IMG/VR virus record: IMGVR_UViG_3300009285_001239 | Span: 1-59,726 of that record | Length of the DNA stretch: 59,726 bases | Direction: 5' to 3' (one strand) | Source of the DNA: a virus | Part shown: in pieces, positions 47,682 to 55,372 of the stretch | Layout of the letters: each line of letters opens with the position of its first letter | Position numbering within the stretch: position 1 is the first letter of the stretch | Made by a program: the position numbers and the translations under genes | Notes under the pieces: generated by a model | The model's input: only the letters and a program-made list of their open reading frames with translations | Database searches by the model: none | Told to the model about the DNA's origin: nothing

Positions 47682-47917
47682 TTAAATTGTCCGTGCCAGA
47701 ATCCCTACAGCCACGGCCAGCGTCTTGATTGCGTCCTTCGCGTCAGCAAGGGTGTTGATGTTGTTATCCACCCACGTCATCACTTGTGCCGGAGTCATAT
47801 CGCGCAAGGCTTTCAGTTTGGCGTACTTCCCCGCGTCCCGCGCTGGATCGATGTGCGCTGTTTCAGGATTTCGTTGAGCGCCTTGCGAAAGGCGGCGTCG
47901 CGTTTATCCGCCATCAT
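47682..47917 (-). pseudogene. Small gene broken by a -1 frame change
   Basis: The first frame starts ADKRDAAFRKALNEILKQ and stops after 34 codons. The -1 frame continues with HIDPARDAGKYAKLKALRDM, then TPAQVMTWVDNNINTLADAK and AIKTLAVAVGILARTI before a TAA. Together they look like one helical protein of about 75 residues. No known slippery heptamer was seen, so a mutation or a sequencing error is likely. A 12-bp direct repeat, TCGGTCATTGCA, occurs at 47643-47654 and 47944-47955 around it. The remaining bases 47588-47681 hold no convincing gene. Confidence 0.5.
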
Positions 47918-47947
47918 GCACCGCTTGCTTAATGTGGTCGAGGTCGG

Positions 47948-48307
47948 TCATTGCAGGCACCACGGATCGGCATCTGTGGGAACTGGTGTCCCTATTGACC
48001 ATGCCCATAATGCTCCCGGAGCCACGGACACTGCCGTTCCCACGGTGCTAGTCGTTGTCATCCCCATGAACAAATCACCCGCCATCGTCTTGCTGCAATA
48101 GTTTGTCGTATCCACGGTCCATTTAGCGTAAATGGCTCCGATGTTGCTGACGTACTGAACACCGTTGGCGTTGGTGGAAACGGTGCAGTCGCATTTTACC
48201 TGAATGTTATATGCGACCTTGATCGCCGCCTTGGCGTAGTCGAGAGAACTGATGGGCGCGGCTTGGGCCATGCCAGTGAAGAGCAAAAAGAAGATCAGTT
48301 TTTTCAT
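47948..48307 (-). CDS. Secreted hypothetical protein (119 aa)
   Basis: It starts KKLIFFLLFTGMAQAAP, a signal peptide with cleavage after AQA, then a Cys-containing mature part with VKCDCTVSTNANGVQYV, GDLFMGMTTTSTVGTAVSV and DPWCLQ. The ATG at 48307 overlaps the end of a short upstream frame. It should be periplasmic. It lies in an island whose base composition differs from the flanking structural genes. Function is unknown. Confidence 0.65.
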   Translation of the reverse strand: MKKLIFFLLFTGMAQAAPISSLDYAKAAIKVAYNIQVKCDCTVSTNANGVQYVSNIGAIYAKWTVDTTNYCSKTMAGDLFMGMTTTSTVGTAVSVAPGALWAWSIGTPVPTDADPWCLQ

Positions 48308-48384
48308 GCTGTTCCCACCCTGCAAGCAGAAACCAAATCCGCTCTGGTAGTGCGGGTTTGGCTGATTACTACGTTGCTCGGCAT
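48304..48384 (-). CDS. 26-residue peptide with a strong ribosome site
   Basis: AGGAGG lies 5 nt before the ATG and the stop overlaps the next start (ATGA). The product, NVVISQTRTTRADLVSACRV in its core, is too short for any family call. A 27-codon frame at 48369-48452 also has an ATGA link to the gene upstream, so this stretch of 140 nt may hold one or both peptides. Confidence 0.4.
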   Translation of the reverse strand: MPSNVVISQTRTTRADLVSACRVGTA

Positions 48385-48448
48385 GTTGCCCTCCTATTTC
48401 CCCGGCAGGCTGGTTCTAAGCCGTTGTCCCAAGGACAATCAAACATCC

Positions 48449-48625
48449 TCATGTATTTGCCTTCTTCGGAAGCCCCCGACAGTAAGCAATTACTGCTTTT
48501 GTGTTATCGCTCGGCAGGGCGCTTTGCACAAGCCCATTTGCCACCATAGTGGGGACGCCCTGCTTTGCCAGAAAACTCACGCGCTTGGCACGTTCAACAG
48601 CGGATATGGGAATTTCATTTATCAT
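48449..48625 (-). CDS. Small protein (58 aa)
   Basis: The ATG at 48625 overlaps the upstream stop (ATGA) and follows AGGAG by 5 nt; the longer frame upstream is Arg-rich shadow. The product is INEIPISAVERAKRVSFLA followed by KQGVPTMVANGLVQSALPSD, helical and soluble. Function is unknown. Confidence 0.65.
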   Translation of the reverse strand: MINEIPISAVERAKRVSFLAKQGVPTMVANGLVQSALPSDNTKAVIAYCRGLPKKANT

Positions 48626-48864
48626 AATATCTCCTGCTCCAGAATCAGATGCGCCGGGTCGGCGGCGATCTGGGCCAGCACAGCATCTTCGCAGACGATC
48701 TCGCACACCAGCATGTTTGGCGAGGGCGATAGCTGCTCCGCCGCTTGTCCGGTGATGTCCCGACAAGACTGATGCGGGGTGTCGAACAACGCCGGGTAGT
48801 GCACGATATTGCCTTCCGCGTTCGTACGCTGCTTCCAGTATGTTATGACTTGCGCTTTAATCAT
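48622..48864 (-). CDS. Small protein (80 aa)
   Basis: The ATG at 48864 overlaps the upstream stop (ATGA). It has IKAQVITYWKQRTNAEGNIV, CRDITGQAAEQLSPSPN, then MLVCEIVCEDAVLAQIAADP. The tail (AHLILEQEIL) recalls small proteins next to phage structural genes. No function assigned. Confidence 0.7.
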   Translation of the reverse strand: MIKAQVITYWKQRTNAEGNIVHYPALFDTPHQSCRDITGQAAEQLSPSPNMLVCEIVCEDAVLAQIAADPAHLILEQEIL

Positions 48865-49508
48865 GTGGCTGTCACCGTGAAATCGTCCCAAGTAGAAATG
48901 CCGCTTGAATAGCTGGAGTCTTTACCAATGCCGCACTTCGTCACCGCCGCTAGAAAGGACGATGTATAGCTGGCGCTGTTTCCCAATTCATTACGAATTG
49001 TCAACTGGCTTCCGCCATCCTCAACTTCCGCCCAGTTAGCAATCGTTGTCGGGTTATCGGCAATACTCGCACGCATGCTAAGGACGCCGCCGCTCACTTC
49101 GATTAGCTTGACTGTATTAACTCCTCCAGTGAGTATCCGCGCTGCCAACCAGTAATTGGCGTCGGACTGATACCGAATAAAAACGCCCACTTCGGCGCCG
49201 CCGAAATTGGTAGCATCAGTCATGGTGGCGCGTACCTTAACTGGTGCTTGTCCTATCTCGACCGCATAGCCAGCGGCACTGAAACTCGAACTGCGTTGCA
49301 CCTTATTAGTCTGAACGGTATGCGCCACGCTGCCTAATTGTACCCACCCGTTCCCCGGCAGATTAGTTGGCGCTATGGTGTGTGCGCTGAGCGCCGTGGT
49401 ATCGGCGTCGGTGAACGTATCCGAGATCAGAAGCGTGCCAGCCGGATAGCCACTCGGACGTGGCCTCCGCGTGAATCCTAGCCCCAGACCAAGACCGAGT
49501 GATGGCAT
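48861..49508 (-). CDS. Beta-rich virion surface protein (215 aa)
   Basis: After a Gly-rich start (SLGLGLGLGFTRRPRPSGYP) the sequence runs SDTFTDADTTALSAHTIAPT, VFIRYQSDANYWLAARI and WAEVEDGGSQLTIRNELG, a jelly-roll or lectin-like pattern found in phage tail and head-fibre proteins. It is joined to the upstream gene by TGATG. It may decorate the capsid or bind glycans. Confidence 0.7.
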   Translation of the reverse strand: MPSLGLGLGLGFTRRPRPSGYPAGTLLISDTFTDADTTALSAHTIAPTNLPGNGWVQLGSVAHTVQTNKVQRSSSFSAAGYAVEIGQAPVKVRATMTDATNFGGAEVGVFIRYQSDANYWLAARILTGGVNTVKLIEVSGGVLSMRASIADNPTTIANWAEVEDGGSQLTIRNELGNSASYTSSFLAAVTKCGIGKDSSYSSGISTWDDFTVTAT

Positions 49509-49813
49509 CAGGACCTCTTGAATCCGACCATCTGAGCGTTAGTCAAGGTCGTGCCTATATCGTTGATGCGTAGCACTGTTCCCGGCCAGTATTCACCAGC
49601 CAATACGTTCAACGCATGCACAGCACCATTCCCGGATACCAACGACACAGCACCGGCGGCGTCAAAGCGTATGCCGATAAAAGTTCCGTTTGGGTCAGCA
49701 GTAGCGTCGTGCTGCGTTACGGCATAGCTATTGGGTGAAGCATCGACCAGCGCCGCGCCGTCGATACCCAACCACGCTTTAAACTTACCAGTAATTGCAT
49801 CTACTAGCATCAT
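49508..49813 (-). CDS. Small virion-module protein (101 aa)
   Basis: The start at 49813 follows AGGAGG by 8 nt. It has VDAITGKFKAWLGIDGAALV, TFIGIRFDAAGAVSLVSGNG and AGEYWPGTVLRINDIGTTL. It is coupled by TGATG to the lectin-like gene. It is probably structural, from context and beta-rich composition. Confidence 0.65.
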   Translation of the reverse strand: MMLVDAITGKFKAWLGIDGAALVDASPNSYAVTQHDATADPNGTFIGIRFDAAGAVSLVSGNGAVHALNVLAGEYWPGTVLRINDIGTTLTNAQMVGFKRS

Positions 49814-49848
49814 ACTAACCACCTCCTTCCAGTACGACTAGTAGATTA

Positions 49849-50175
49849 CTACGAGGTGTACTCCAAGCGCCACATGATGGTCGAATTAAATGCCCGACCT
49901 ACACCATCGGCCCACCCCATGGTAAACGAATTACCCGGGTTGATCGAAGTGACCACACACGGAGCCCCAAACCCGGAATTCTGCAACGTAGATAACTGTA
50001 AGGTATGGTGCACCAGCATGTCCGACTTGGCACAGGTGGTTGAAATTACCGCCGTCGCCTGCCCTGAACTGAGGGTCGTACGCCCGGCCCACTGATTAGC
50101 CCGACTCTGCGCCTGCGTGGTGAGTGGCCCGCGTAATTCTGGGGCGTAAAGTTGCTCGAGTGTTTGCTTTCCCAT
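49849..50175 (-). CDS. Small virion-module protein (108 aa)
   Basis: It has LTTQAQSRANQWAGRTTLSS, QATAVISTTCAKSDMLVHHT and NPGNSFTMGWADGVGRAFNS then IMWRLEY. I recall the pattern (TTLSSG-x-A-x-VIST...SD) from small structural proteins after capsid genes. AGGAG lies 9 nt before the ATG. Role unknown. Confidence 0.7.
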   Translation of the reverse strand: MGKQTLEQLYAPELRGPLTTQAQSRANQWAGRTTLSSGQATAVISTTCAKSDMLVHHTLQLSTLQNSGFGAPCVVTSINPGNSFTMGWADGVGRAFNSTIMWRLEYTS

Positions 50176-50371
50176 TGTCTTTTACTCCTTTCGCTGTCGA
50201 CTGCCGCTTGCGGATTTGTTGCCCGGACTCCATGGGGGAAACCTCATGACTGAAGTCATCCAGTTCCAACTTGGCACTGGTTGAGATTTGCCCCCAGGTA
50301 TCGCGGGGGAAGTCCTTAATATCCCCCTTCCGAAACAACCGTCCCACGTCTTGCGTGAACTCTCTTAACAT
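50096..50371 (-). CDS. Small head-module protein (91 aa)
   Basis: It lies 9 nt after the capsid stop and overlaps the next gene by 80 nt. The first part, LREFTQDVGRLFRKGDIKD then FPRDTWGQISTSAKLELDDF, is familiar from proteins next to phage capsid genes. The C-terminal part is basic (RKRQSTAKGVKDNGKAN). No ribosome site is clear, so coupling to the capsid gene is likely. Confidence 0.65.
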   Translation of the reverse strand: MLREFTQDVGRLFRKGDIKDFPRDTWGQISTSAKLELDDFSHEVSPMESGQQIRKRQSTAKGVKDNGKANTRATLRPRITRATHHAGAESG

Positions 50372-50380
50372 GGCACCGAG

Positions 50381-51328
50381 TTACAACGTACCCGTGATGG
50401 CGTAGGCCAGAGCCGGGGCGATTACCTTCTCGTCCTGGTAATAACCCGCTTCCAGCACTTCGGCCTTGGCACCCGGATCAGGATGGGCATAGCGTACCAC
50501 CGACATGGGAGAAGGCGTACCCGCCGGCTGCCACTGAAAGGCCAGACCAAACGTTGCCGTTTCCAAGCTAACACCTGGAACTACCCGACACAGAAGCATG
50601 TTGTTGCCCCAGATATTGGTCAGGCTCGCCGTCGCGTTTTCTACCGCGTTGTTGAGAATACCCTTACCGATCAGGAGACGATCCACCGAGAAGCACTTGG
50701 CCAGTTCTGAATCGGCCACAAATCCGCCCGACGTGTACTTATACATGTCGAGAAGAGCCGGGTGCCGGCGTACCACTGAGTACGTATCCTGATCCATAAC
50801 CAGAGTGTTTGGTACCAAACCCGTATTCTGGCGAATAAAGGCATGCCCGGTAGTAACAACCCCGATGGGATCTGAGTTGATGAAGTCCGAGAACTTCGCC
50901 GTACCCGTCAGAGCCACACCCGAACCCACATTACTGATCGAGGTGACCATCTGAGCAATACGCTGCTCCAACCCCCGCAGTAACCCATCCACCACATTCA
51001 TGGTGTGCGAATCACGCAGGCGCAAGGCTGCATCCGCATTGGCCAGATCTTCCACCGACATCTCGGCCGCCAGCGCATGGTTGTCGCAGTAATACGCATC
51101 CGAACTGACCAGGAAGTCAATACGGCGCGGTGACGTCTTGGGAGCTCGTAACGTCTGATGCACCCGCAGCCAGGTGTTCTTGTCCACGGTGTAGTACTTC
51201 CCGCTTTGTTTCGCTACCGGAACAGATGGGAATAGAGCCGTTCCAATATAGGTGTCGGTACTTTGAAATGCCCTAACCGCCATATTGGTCAGTGGTACGT
51301 CAAAGTATAAATCGCGTCCTGTGGGCAT
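50381..51328 (-). CDS. Major capsid protein
   Basis: This 315-residue protein starts DLYFDVPLTNMAVRAFQSTD and has IGTALFPSVPVAKQSGKYYT, GLLRGLEQRIAQMVTSISNV, NTLVMDQDTYSVVRRHPALL and QDEKVIAPALAYAITG. These are typical for HK97-fold capsid proteins of this type. TAAGGAGG precedes the ATG. It follows decoration and protease/scaffold genes, the expected order. Confidence 0.88.
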   Translation of the reverse strand: MPTGRDLYFDVPLTNMAVRAFQSTDTYIGTALFPSVPVAKQSGKYYTVDKNTWLRVHQTLRAPKTSPRRIDFLVSSDAYYCDNHALAAEMSVEDLANADAALRLRDSHTMNVVDGLLRGLEQRIAQMVTSISNVGSGVALTGTAKFSDFINSDPIGVVTTGHAFIRQNTGLVPNTLVMDQDTYSVVRRHPALLDMYKYTSGGFVADSELAKCFSVDRLLIGKGILNNAVENATASLTNIWGNNMLLCRVVPGVSLETATFGLAFQWQPAGTPSPMSVVRYAHPDPGAKAEVLEAGYYQDEKVIAPALAYAITGTL

Positions 51329-51388
51329 TGCTGTGCCTCCTTAAACTTGTTGCTGTCTTACTGAATTTATTAGTGCGAGATACAGGGC

Positions 51389-51772
51389 TTACGCCACCGC
51401 ACCCCAACGCACCGGGGAATACAACTGAGCGCTGATAATGTCTCCATCAGCACCCGCTGTCGCCAATGCCTGACCAAACGCCATCGCACCAGATGTCACT
51501 TTGATAGCGCGCGCCGAACTGTTGGTGGTAAGATGATCGCCAGCCGTAACTGCCGCCCCGACTTGCACCTTACTACCACCACCACGGGCCACCGTAGCTG
51601 CTTCCTGTGACTGGGGTTTGTTCTGCAATACTCCGCAGATCAACGACGAGTTCGCGCTCGTCGCCAGGTTGCACAGGTTTTCCCCGACCAAGGCCACCAC
51701 ATGAAACTGGTGAGCGCTTAAGTCGGCGTTGGCTTTCAAAGCCACCGTGTCTTGTAAACCGTACTCAGCCAT
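51389..51772 (-). CDS. Capsid decoration protein (DUF2190-like)
   Basis: At 127 residues, with ALKANADLSAHQFHVVALVG, GGGSKVQVGAAVTAGDHLT and GAMAFGQALATAGADGDIIS, it matches the small beta-barrel decoration proteins that sit between scaffold and capsid genes. AAGGAGG precedes the ATG. Confidence 0.82.
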   Translation of the reverse strand: MAEYGLQDTVALKANADLSAHQFHVVALVGENLCNLATSANSSLICGVLQNKPQSQEAATVARGGGSKVQVGAAVTAGDHLTTNSSARAIKVTSGAMAFGQALATAGADGDIISAQLYSPVRWGAVA

Positions 51773-51821
51773 AACTTGTTACCTCCTTCTTGAATTGGAC
51801 TCTACCCGTCCGCTTGCTGTG

Positions 51822-52496
51822 TTAGTGCACCGCCGCTGTGGGGGTGGCGTACCTCGTTTTCAGTGCCGGATCGGCCTTGAATACCGCCGTCATTGCCTTC
51901 TGGTAATCCTTGTCGGGATCCAGCTTGTGCTCCATGCAGTAGGCCAGCGTCTTGTCATGCACTTCTTCCGCCGCCGACTTCTGATCGTCACCATGTTCCC
52001 GCTCACCGTCTTCACGGGCCATCTCGGTGAAGAGCTTCTCAGCCTTCCCGTTGACGTAAGAAATCAACCCATCGATGATGGCTTCCGGGGTACGATCTTC
52101 CGTCTTACCATCACCCATCGAGAACTTGACCACCTTGGAGGCCTCACCACCACGCGTCGCCGTATCCAGCAAAGCTTGCAGGTACGTACGCATGGCCGGG
52201 AGCTTACAGCTGTTGGCCTTCATCTTGATCCGTTCCTGCCGGCGCTCTTCACCCATCGCCGTCAGAGTCGTTGTGGTTTCCTTGAGTTGCGCTTCCAAAG
52301 CTGCTACACGCTCACTGCTCTTGTTACCTTCATCGAGCTTCTTGCTCAATTCAGTAACCTTAGCCGTCAGTTCGGCTATCTTGGCGTCCTTTTCAGAGGT
52401 GTTGTTCTTTTCCTTCATGACGCACTTTCCATCCTGCATCATTCCCATCGAACCATCATCCATCTTACACTCGTCACCATCTTTGGCATCAGCCAT
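51822..52496 (-). CDS. Scaffolding protein from an internal start
   Basis: Inside the protease gene an AAGGAGG lies 4 nt before an in-frame ATG at 52496. Translation there gives a 224-residue product: acidic start (ADAKDGDECKMDDGSMGMMQ), a coiled coil (AKIAELTAKVTELSKKLDEG), and the C-terminal part of the fusion. This is the arrangement of lambda C/Nu3. The ribosome site is stronger than that of the full gene. Confidence 0.65.
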   Translation of the reverse strand: MADAKDGDECKMDDGSMGMMQDGKCVMKEKNNTSEKDAKIAELTAKVTELSKKLDEGNKSSERVAALEAQLKETTTTLTAMGEERRQERIKMKANSCKLPAMRTYLQALLDTATRGGEASKVVKFSMGDGKTEDRTPEAIIDGLISYVNGKAEKLFTEMAREDGEREHGDDQKSAAEEVHDKTLAYCMEHKLDPDKDYQKAMTAVFKADPALKTRYATPTAAVH

Positions 52497-53264
52497 AAGG
52501 CCTCCTTCTTGAAGATAAGCCACATCGTAGTTTTTGACAATTCCCGTACACGAAGAAAACAACTCATGCAGAGGCTTGAGACTGGTCACTGCAGGTACGT
52601 CCGCGCCTAACAAAGCAACGGCTTTTAGTGCCCGCTTGAACGTCTTACCCCCCGTGTGCAGGTTCCAGTAAACTTCCGAACTCACCCGGTCATAGCCCCG
52701 CTGCTTGATTGCATCGTAGACCGTCTTGGGAATGTTCGTAATATCCGCGACCAACTTTCCACCTGCTCTACGCAGATTCTCGACCCAACCGACCGCGGGT
52801 TTACCGGGGGTCTCGTCATGCCCTAACTTCAATGGAGCGGTGTAGCCAGCGTCTTTGGCTGACTGCACGATCAAATCCAGATCCTGCTCAGTATACTCAT
52901 CCCCATTATGCTTGCCAGTGGCAAACACTTCCACATCTTTGAGGTCGAATACTTCGGGGGGATCCAACTCTTGGTCATACTGGTGGGAATCATCTAACGT
53001 CTTGGCATACTCTTCCCACGACTGGCCTGCTAAAGCTTCTGCGGCTATCACGGCCTGCTTGGCAATATCAGCAGCACCAGCGGCCCAGGATGTTCCCTTG
53101 GCTAACTCAGCAGCGTGGTTGGCTTGTTTAGCGGCCTCAACGGCCCGTTCTTGTGCTTGGGCGGTGCTTTCTGAATCGTGACAACCGAGTACTTTAGACT
53201 TGTCCTGCGTCAGCAAACACCACTTACTGCCGCGCTTCTCAATCACGTAATTTCGCTGTGGCAC
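51822..53264 (-). CDS. Prohead protease-scaffold fusion (Mu gpI-like)
   Basis: This is a 480-residue protein. An N-terminal segment (WCLLTQDKSKVLGCHDSEST) and an Ala-rich helix precede the protease domain (about 100-250), with DVEVFATGKHNGDEYTEQDL, LKLGHDETPGKPAVGWVENL (catalytic His) and GYDRVSSEVYWNL (catalytic Ser). Residues 257-480 are an acidic, coiled-coil scaffold. Mu-type proteases of this family cleave the scaffold during head maturation. The start is a GTG 10 nt after GGAG. Confidence 0.85.
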   Translation of the reverse strand: MPQRNYVIEKRGSKWCLLTQDKSKVLGCHDSESTAQAQERAVEAAKQANHAAELAKGTSWAAGAADIAKQAVIAAEALAGQSWEEYAKTLDDSHQYDQELDPPEVFDLKDVEVFATGKHNGDEYTEQDLDLIVQSAKDAGYTAPLKLGHDETPGKPAVGWVENLRRAGGKLVADITNIPKTVYDAIKQRGYDRVSSEVYWNLHTGGKTFKRALKAVALLGADVPAVTSLKPLHELFSSCTGIVKNYDVAYLQEGGLMADAKDGDECKMDDGSMGMMQDGKCVMKEKNNTSEKDAKIAELTAKVTELSKKLDEGNKSSERVAALEAQLKETTTTLTAMGEERRQERIKMKANSCKLPAMRTYLQALLDTATRGGEASKVVKFSMGDGKTEDRTPEAIIDGLISYVNGKAEKLFTEMAREDGEREHGDDQKSAAEEVHDKTLAYCMEHKLDPDKDYQKAMTAVFKADPALKTRYATPTAAVH

Positions 53265-53331
53265 TGTTCTGGTACTCCAGCAATTGACGGCTTCTGTTCT
53301 TCTTGTAATTTGTTCTTCTAGTTATACAGGC

Positions 53332-53360
53332 ATAATAATGGAAAACACTAGCAGGCACAA
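53332..53360 (-). promoter_or_regulatory. Sigma70-type promoter before head genes
   Basis: TTGTGC (53360-53355) and TATTAT (53337-53332) on the minus strand are 17 nt apart. They lie in the 112-nt gap before the protease gene, the first large gap inside the structural operon. The palindrome at 53365-53379 lies 4 nt upstream of the -35 box. Confidence 0.45.
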
Positions 53361-53364
53361 GTAG

Positions 53365-53379
53365 TAAACACTTTGTTTA
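53365..53379. promoter_or_regulatory. Palindrome TAAACA-N3-TGTTTA (putative operator, copy 2)
   Basis: Identical to 3904-3918. It overlaps the stop of 53377-53532 and lies next to the promoter at 53332-53360, here upstream rather than downstream. The shift in position may mean opposite effects of the same regulator, but that is inference. Confidence 0.5.
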
Positions 53380-53532
53380 ACTTTCTGTCTTCCCCAGTGT
53401 CGCCGCCAACTTATACAACACCGATGGCAACTCATGCAGACAAAACTGCATCTTGTGAAAGTCATTCCCAACTGACCGTATCCGATTGGCCAATACTTTC
53501 AGTTCTCGCTGTACGTCTTCCGAGCTACTCAT
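53377..53532 (-). CDS. 51-residue helical protein
   Basis: The ATG at 53532 overlaps the stop of the membrane-protein gene (ATGA). It encodes SSSEDVQRELKVLANRIRSV then FHKMQFCLHELPSVLYKLAA, a soluble helical protein. The same frame stays open to 53859, but that part is Arg/Gly-rich and overlaps two genes. Function is unknown. Confidence 0.6.
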   Translation of the reverse strand: MSSSEDVQRELKVLANRIRSVGNDFHKMQFCLHELPSVLYKLAATLGKTES

Positions 53533-53729
53533 GCTATGAAAGGGGGGCCAGAACTCGGGGGTGTGACTGGGTTCACCTCGGGCGGCTTCCCGCCGAGTAA
53601 AACCAGTAGCCCGGCCGGTATCAGACATAGCCCGATCACCACGACCAGAAACACCGCGCAGATACCGATTGCCGCCCCCGTTACCCCGACCATGGTCCAC
53701 CATATCAATCTCCTTAGTAGTAAGTTCAC
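53529..53729 (-). CDS. Membrane protein (66 aa)
   Basis: The frame starts at a GTG directly after the glycosyltransferase stop (TAAGTG). It has a basic lead (NLLLRRLIWW), a hydrophobic segment VGVTGAAIGICAVFLVVVIG that continues to LCLIPAGLLVLLGG, and a Pro-rich tail (KPPEVNPVTPPSSGPPF). One or two spans are possible. An ATG at 53693 is an alternative start. Function unknown. Confidence 0.6.
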   Translation of the reverse strand: MNLLLRRLIWWTMVGVTGAAIGICAVFLVVVIGLCLIPAGLLVLLGGKPPEVNPVTPPSSGPPFIA

Positions 53730-54668
53730 TTAAATCCGCCCTTGTCTTACCCGCTCCATGTACGGGACAATTTGCGCCAAACACGCTTCGTGTTCCCGTC
53801 CATAAACACTGGCTCCACACTTGATTATCTGAAACATGATAAGCGGTGAAGAACCCCACCGTTCATAGAACAAGGCTTCTCCCTTGGCTATTTCCTCATG
53901 CCCTTCCATACCCCGCTTCTTGATCGTAAGATGGTTCAAGTGATGTACTTGCACACCACAGTGACGATAGGCCCGTAACCCGGCGGTATAGACACGCATC
54001 AGTAAATCCGAGTCTGAATAACCCCCGTTAAAGGCTTCATCCAACTCCCATCCTTTACGAAAGGCCATGATTGGTGTATAACTACCCTCCACGATCAATC
54101 CCGGGATGGGGTGGGCTGGACCGACGAACGCTCCCGGCTCAGCCGTAGCGACTGATGATAGTCCACAGTCTGGATACCGTTCAAACGGCTCAAGTAACGC
54201 TTCCAACCACCCTTCGGTAACCAAGATATCATTACCCATGAATACTTGAATATCTCCCGACGCTGCTCGTAACCCAGTATTATGATCTTTGACTACCGTC
54301 GTCTTCTCGGGGCAGTGAATGTACTTGTCCACCCGCAGATCTGGATCTGCCAATGAGCTCCATGACAACTTCTCGAAGTGCTTTGTTCCTGTCTCCACCA
54401 ACACCAGTTCATAAGGCAATTTAGTACTCACCCGCATAGTCTTGATGCACAACTCCGTCAACGCGATTAGAAATGGGTCGTCTCCTACCATTACTGGTAG
54501 CACTACCGAAAAGGTATACGGCCTTCCAGGAGGGTCTTCTAATAACTCTCCACACGCATCCCCTATGACCCGCCACACATCGGTCATATCTGCGGACTCA
54601 GCATAGCACTTAGCCCGTACTTGCCGTACCCCTCGCTCCAACCGATCCAGTCTTTCTTGCATAGACAT
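53730..54668 (-). CDS. GT2-family glycosyltransferase
   Basis: This 312-residue protein has a helical N-terminus (QERLDRLERGVRQVRAKC) and then YTFSVVLPVMVGDDPFLIA, YELVLVETGTKHF, DHNTGLRAASGDIQVFMGND and FNGGYSDSDLLMRVYTAGLR. These are GT2 features: nucleotide-binding strand, the N-x-G acceptor turn, a DxD-like GND and an E/D-D catalytic region. It lies upstream of the protease, so virion or capsid glycosylation is possible. Confidence 0.82.
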   Translation of the reverse strand: MSMQERLDRLERGVRQVRAKCYAESADMTDVWRVIGDACGELLEDPPGRPYTFSVVLPVMVGDDPFLIALTELCIKTMRVSTKLPYELVLVETGTKHFEKLSWSSLADPDLRVDKYIHCPEKTTVVKDHNTGLRAASGDIQVFMGNDILVTEGWLEALLEPFERYPDCGLSSVATAEPGAFVGPAHPIPGLIVEGSYTPIMAFRKGWELDEAFNGGYSDSDLLMRVYTAGLRAYRHCGVQVHHLNHLTIKKRGMEGHEEIAKGEALFYERWGSSPLIMFQIIKCGASVYGREHEACLAQIVPYMERVRQGRI

Positions 54669-54687
54669 AGTTATCTCTCCTAGTTAA

Positions 54688-54900
54688 CTACTGTTTTTTC
54701 CTCACCTCAAAATGAAATACCCCGTCGTTGATACTCATGAGTACCACATTACCGCCCGTATCGTCGACTTCAGCTACGGGGATTGCTACTGTCCCACCCA
54801 ACCGCTTCAGCAGTACAATCAGTAGCTGGTCTTTTAACTCATCCAGTACCGCAGCATGCTCTGGGGCCCCTTCTCGAGCCATATCTATCCCTCTACCCAT
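54688..54900 (-). CDS. Small conserved phage protein (70 aa)
   Basis: The ATG at 54900 is 6 nt after AAGGAG. It has EHAAVLDELKDQLLIVLLKR then LGGTVAIPVAEVDDTGGNVV and FHFEVRKKQ. I recall the KDQLLIVLLKRLGG-IPVAEVDDTGG pattern from phage hypotheticals. Function unknown. Confidence 0.75.
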   Translation of the reverse strand: MGRGIDMAREGAPEHAAVLDELKDQLLIVLLKRLGGTVAIPVAEVDDTGGNVVLMSINDGVFHFEVRKKQ

Positions 54901-54945
54901 CACTCACTCCTTTTTAACTCATTCTCACCAACCAGTACTGCACCA

Positions 54946-55356
54946 TTAGTGTGTACCGACTGACCAGCCCTTCGCTTGATTGAAGTTACGACCATACGTT
55001 CCGGCCGCCGACGACGTGTCATTCTGTATCCGAAAGGTCACCGCAAAGTCTCCGTTCTTCTTCCAGCCAATATGAGTCTGCAAATACTGCTTCTTACTAT
55101 CGGGATGACCGGACCAACGGATGTGAATTCCCACGAAGAAGGGCAACATGACCCGGATAAAGACGATCCCGTTATAGTACAATGACGCATCATGCGCGCG
55201 CCCGCGTAACAACGTTAACTCGATGTTCTTGAGATCTGGGTACAGAGTATTACCCGCCCCCCACATGAAGGTCATTATCGGAAAGATCCATTTCTCCGGT
55301 AAGGTTAGCCGATCTGCCCACTTACCCACCACTGCTCGAATGTTTGCCCAATCCAT
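54946..55356 (-). CDS. Hypothetical protein (136 aa)
   Basis: The ATG at 55356 follows AAAGGAGG. It has DWANIRAVVGKWADRLTLPE, LKNIELTLLRGRAHDASLYY, GIVFIRVMLPFFVGIHIRW and a C-terminal GRNFNQAKGWSVGTH. Hydrophobic but not clearly membrane-spanning. No family recognised. It starts the shift from the small-gene island to the head module. Confidence 0.7.
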   Translation of the reverse strand: MDWANIRAVVGKWADRLTLPEKWIFPIMTFMWGAGNTLYPDLKNIELTLLRGRAHDASLYYNGIVFIRVMLPFFVGIHIRWSGHPDSKKQYLQTHIGWKKNGDFAVTFRIQNDTSSAAGTYGRNFNQAKGWSVGTH

Positions 55357-55372
55357 GATTACCTCCTTTAAG

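Noticed and set aside
53377-53859. 160-codon frame starting inside the glycosyltransferase gene
   Set aside because: Only its last 51 codons look like protein; the upstream part is Arg/Gly-rich and overlaps the membrane protein and glycosyltransferase genes. The start at 53532 was used.
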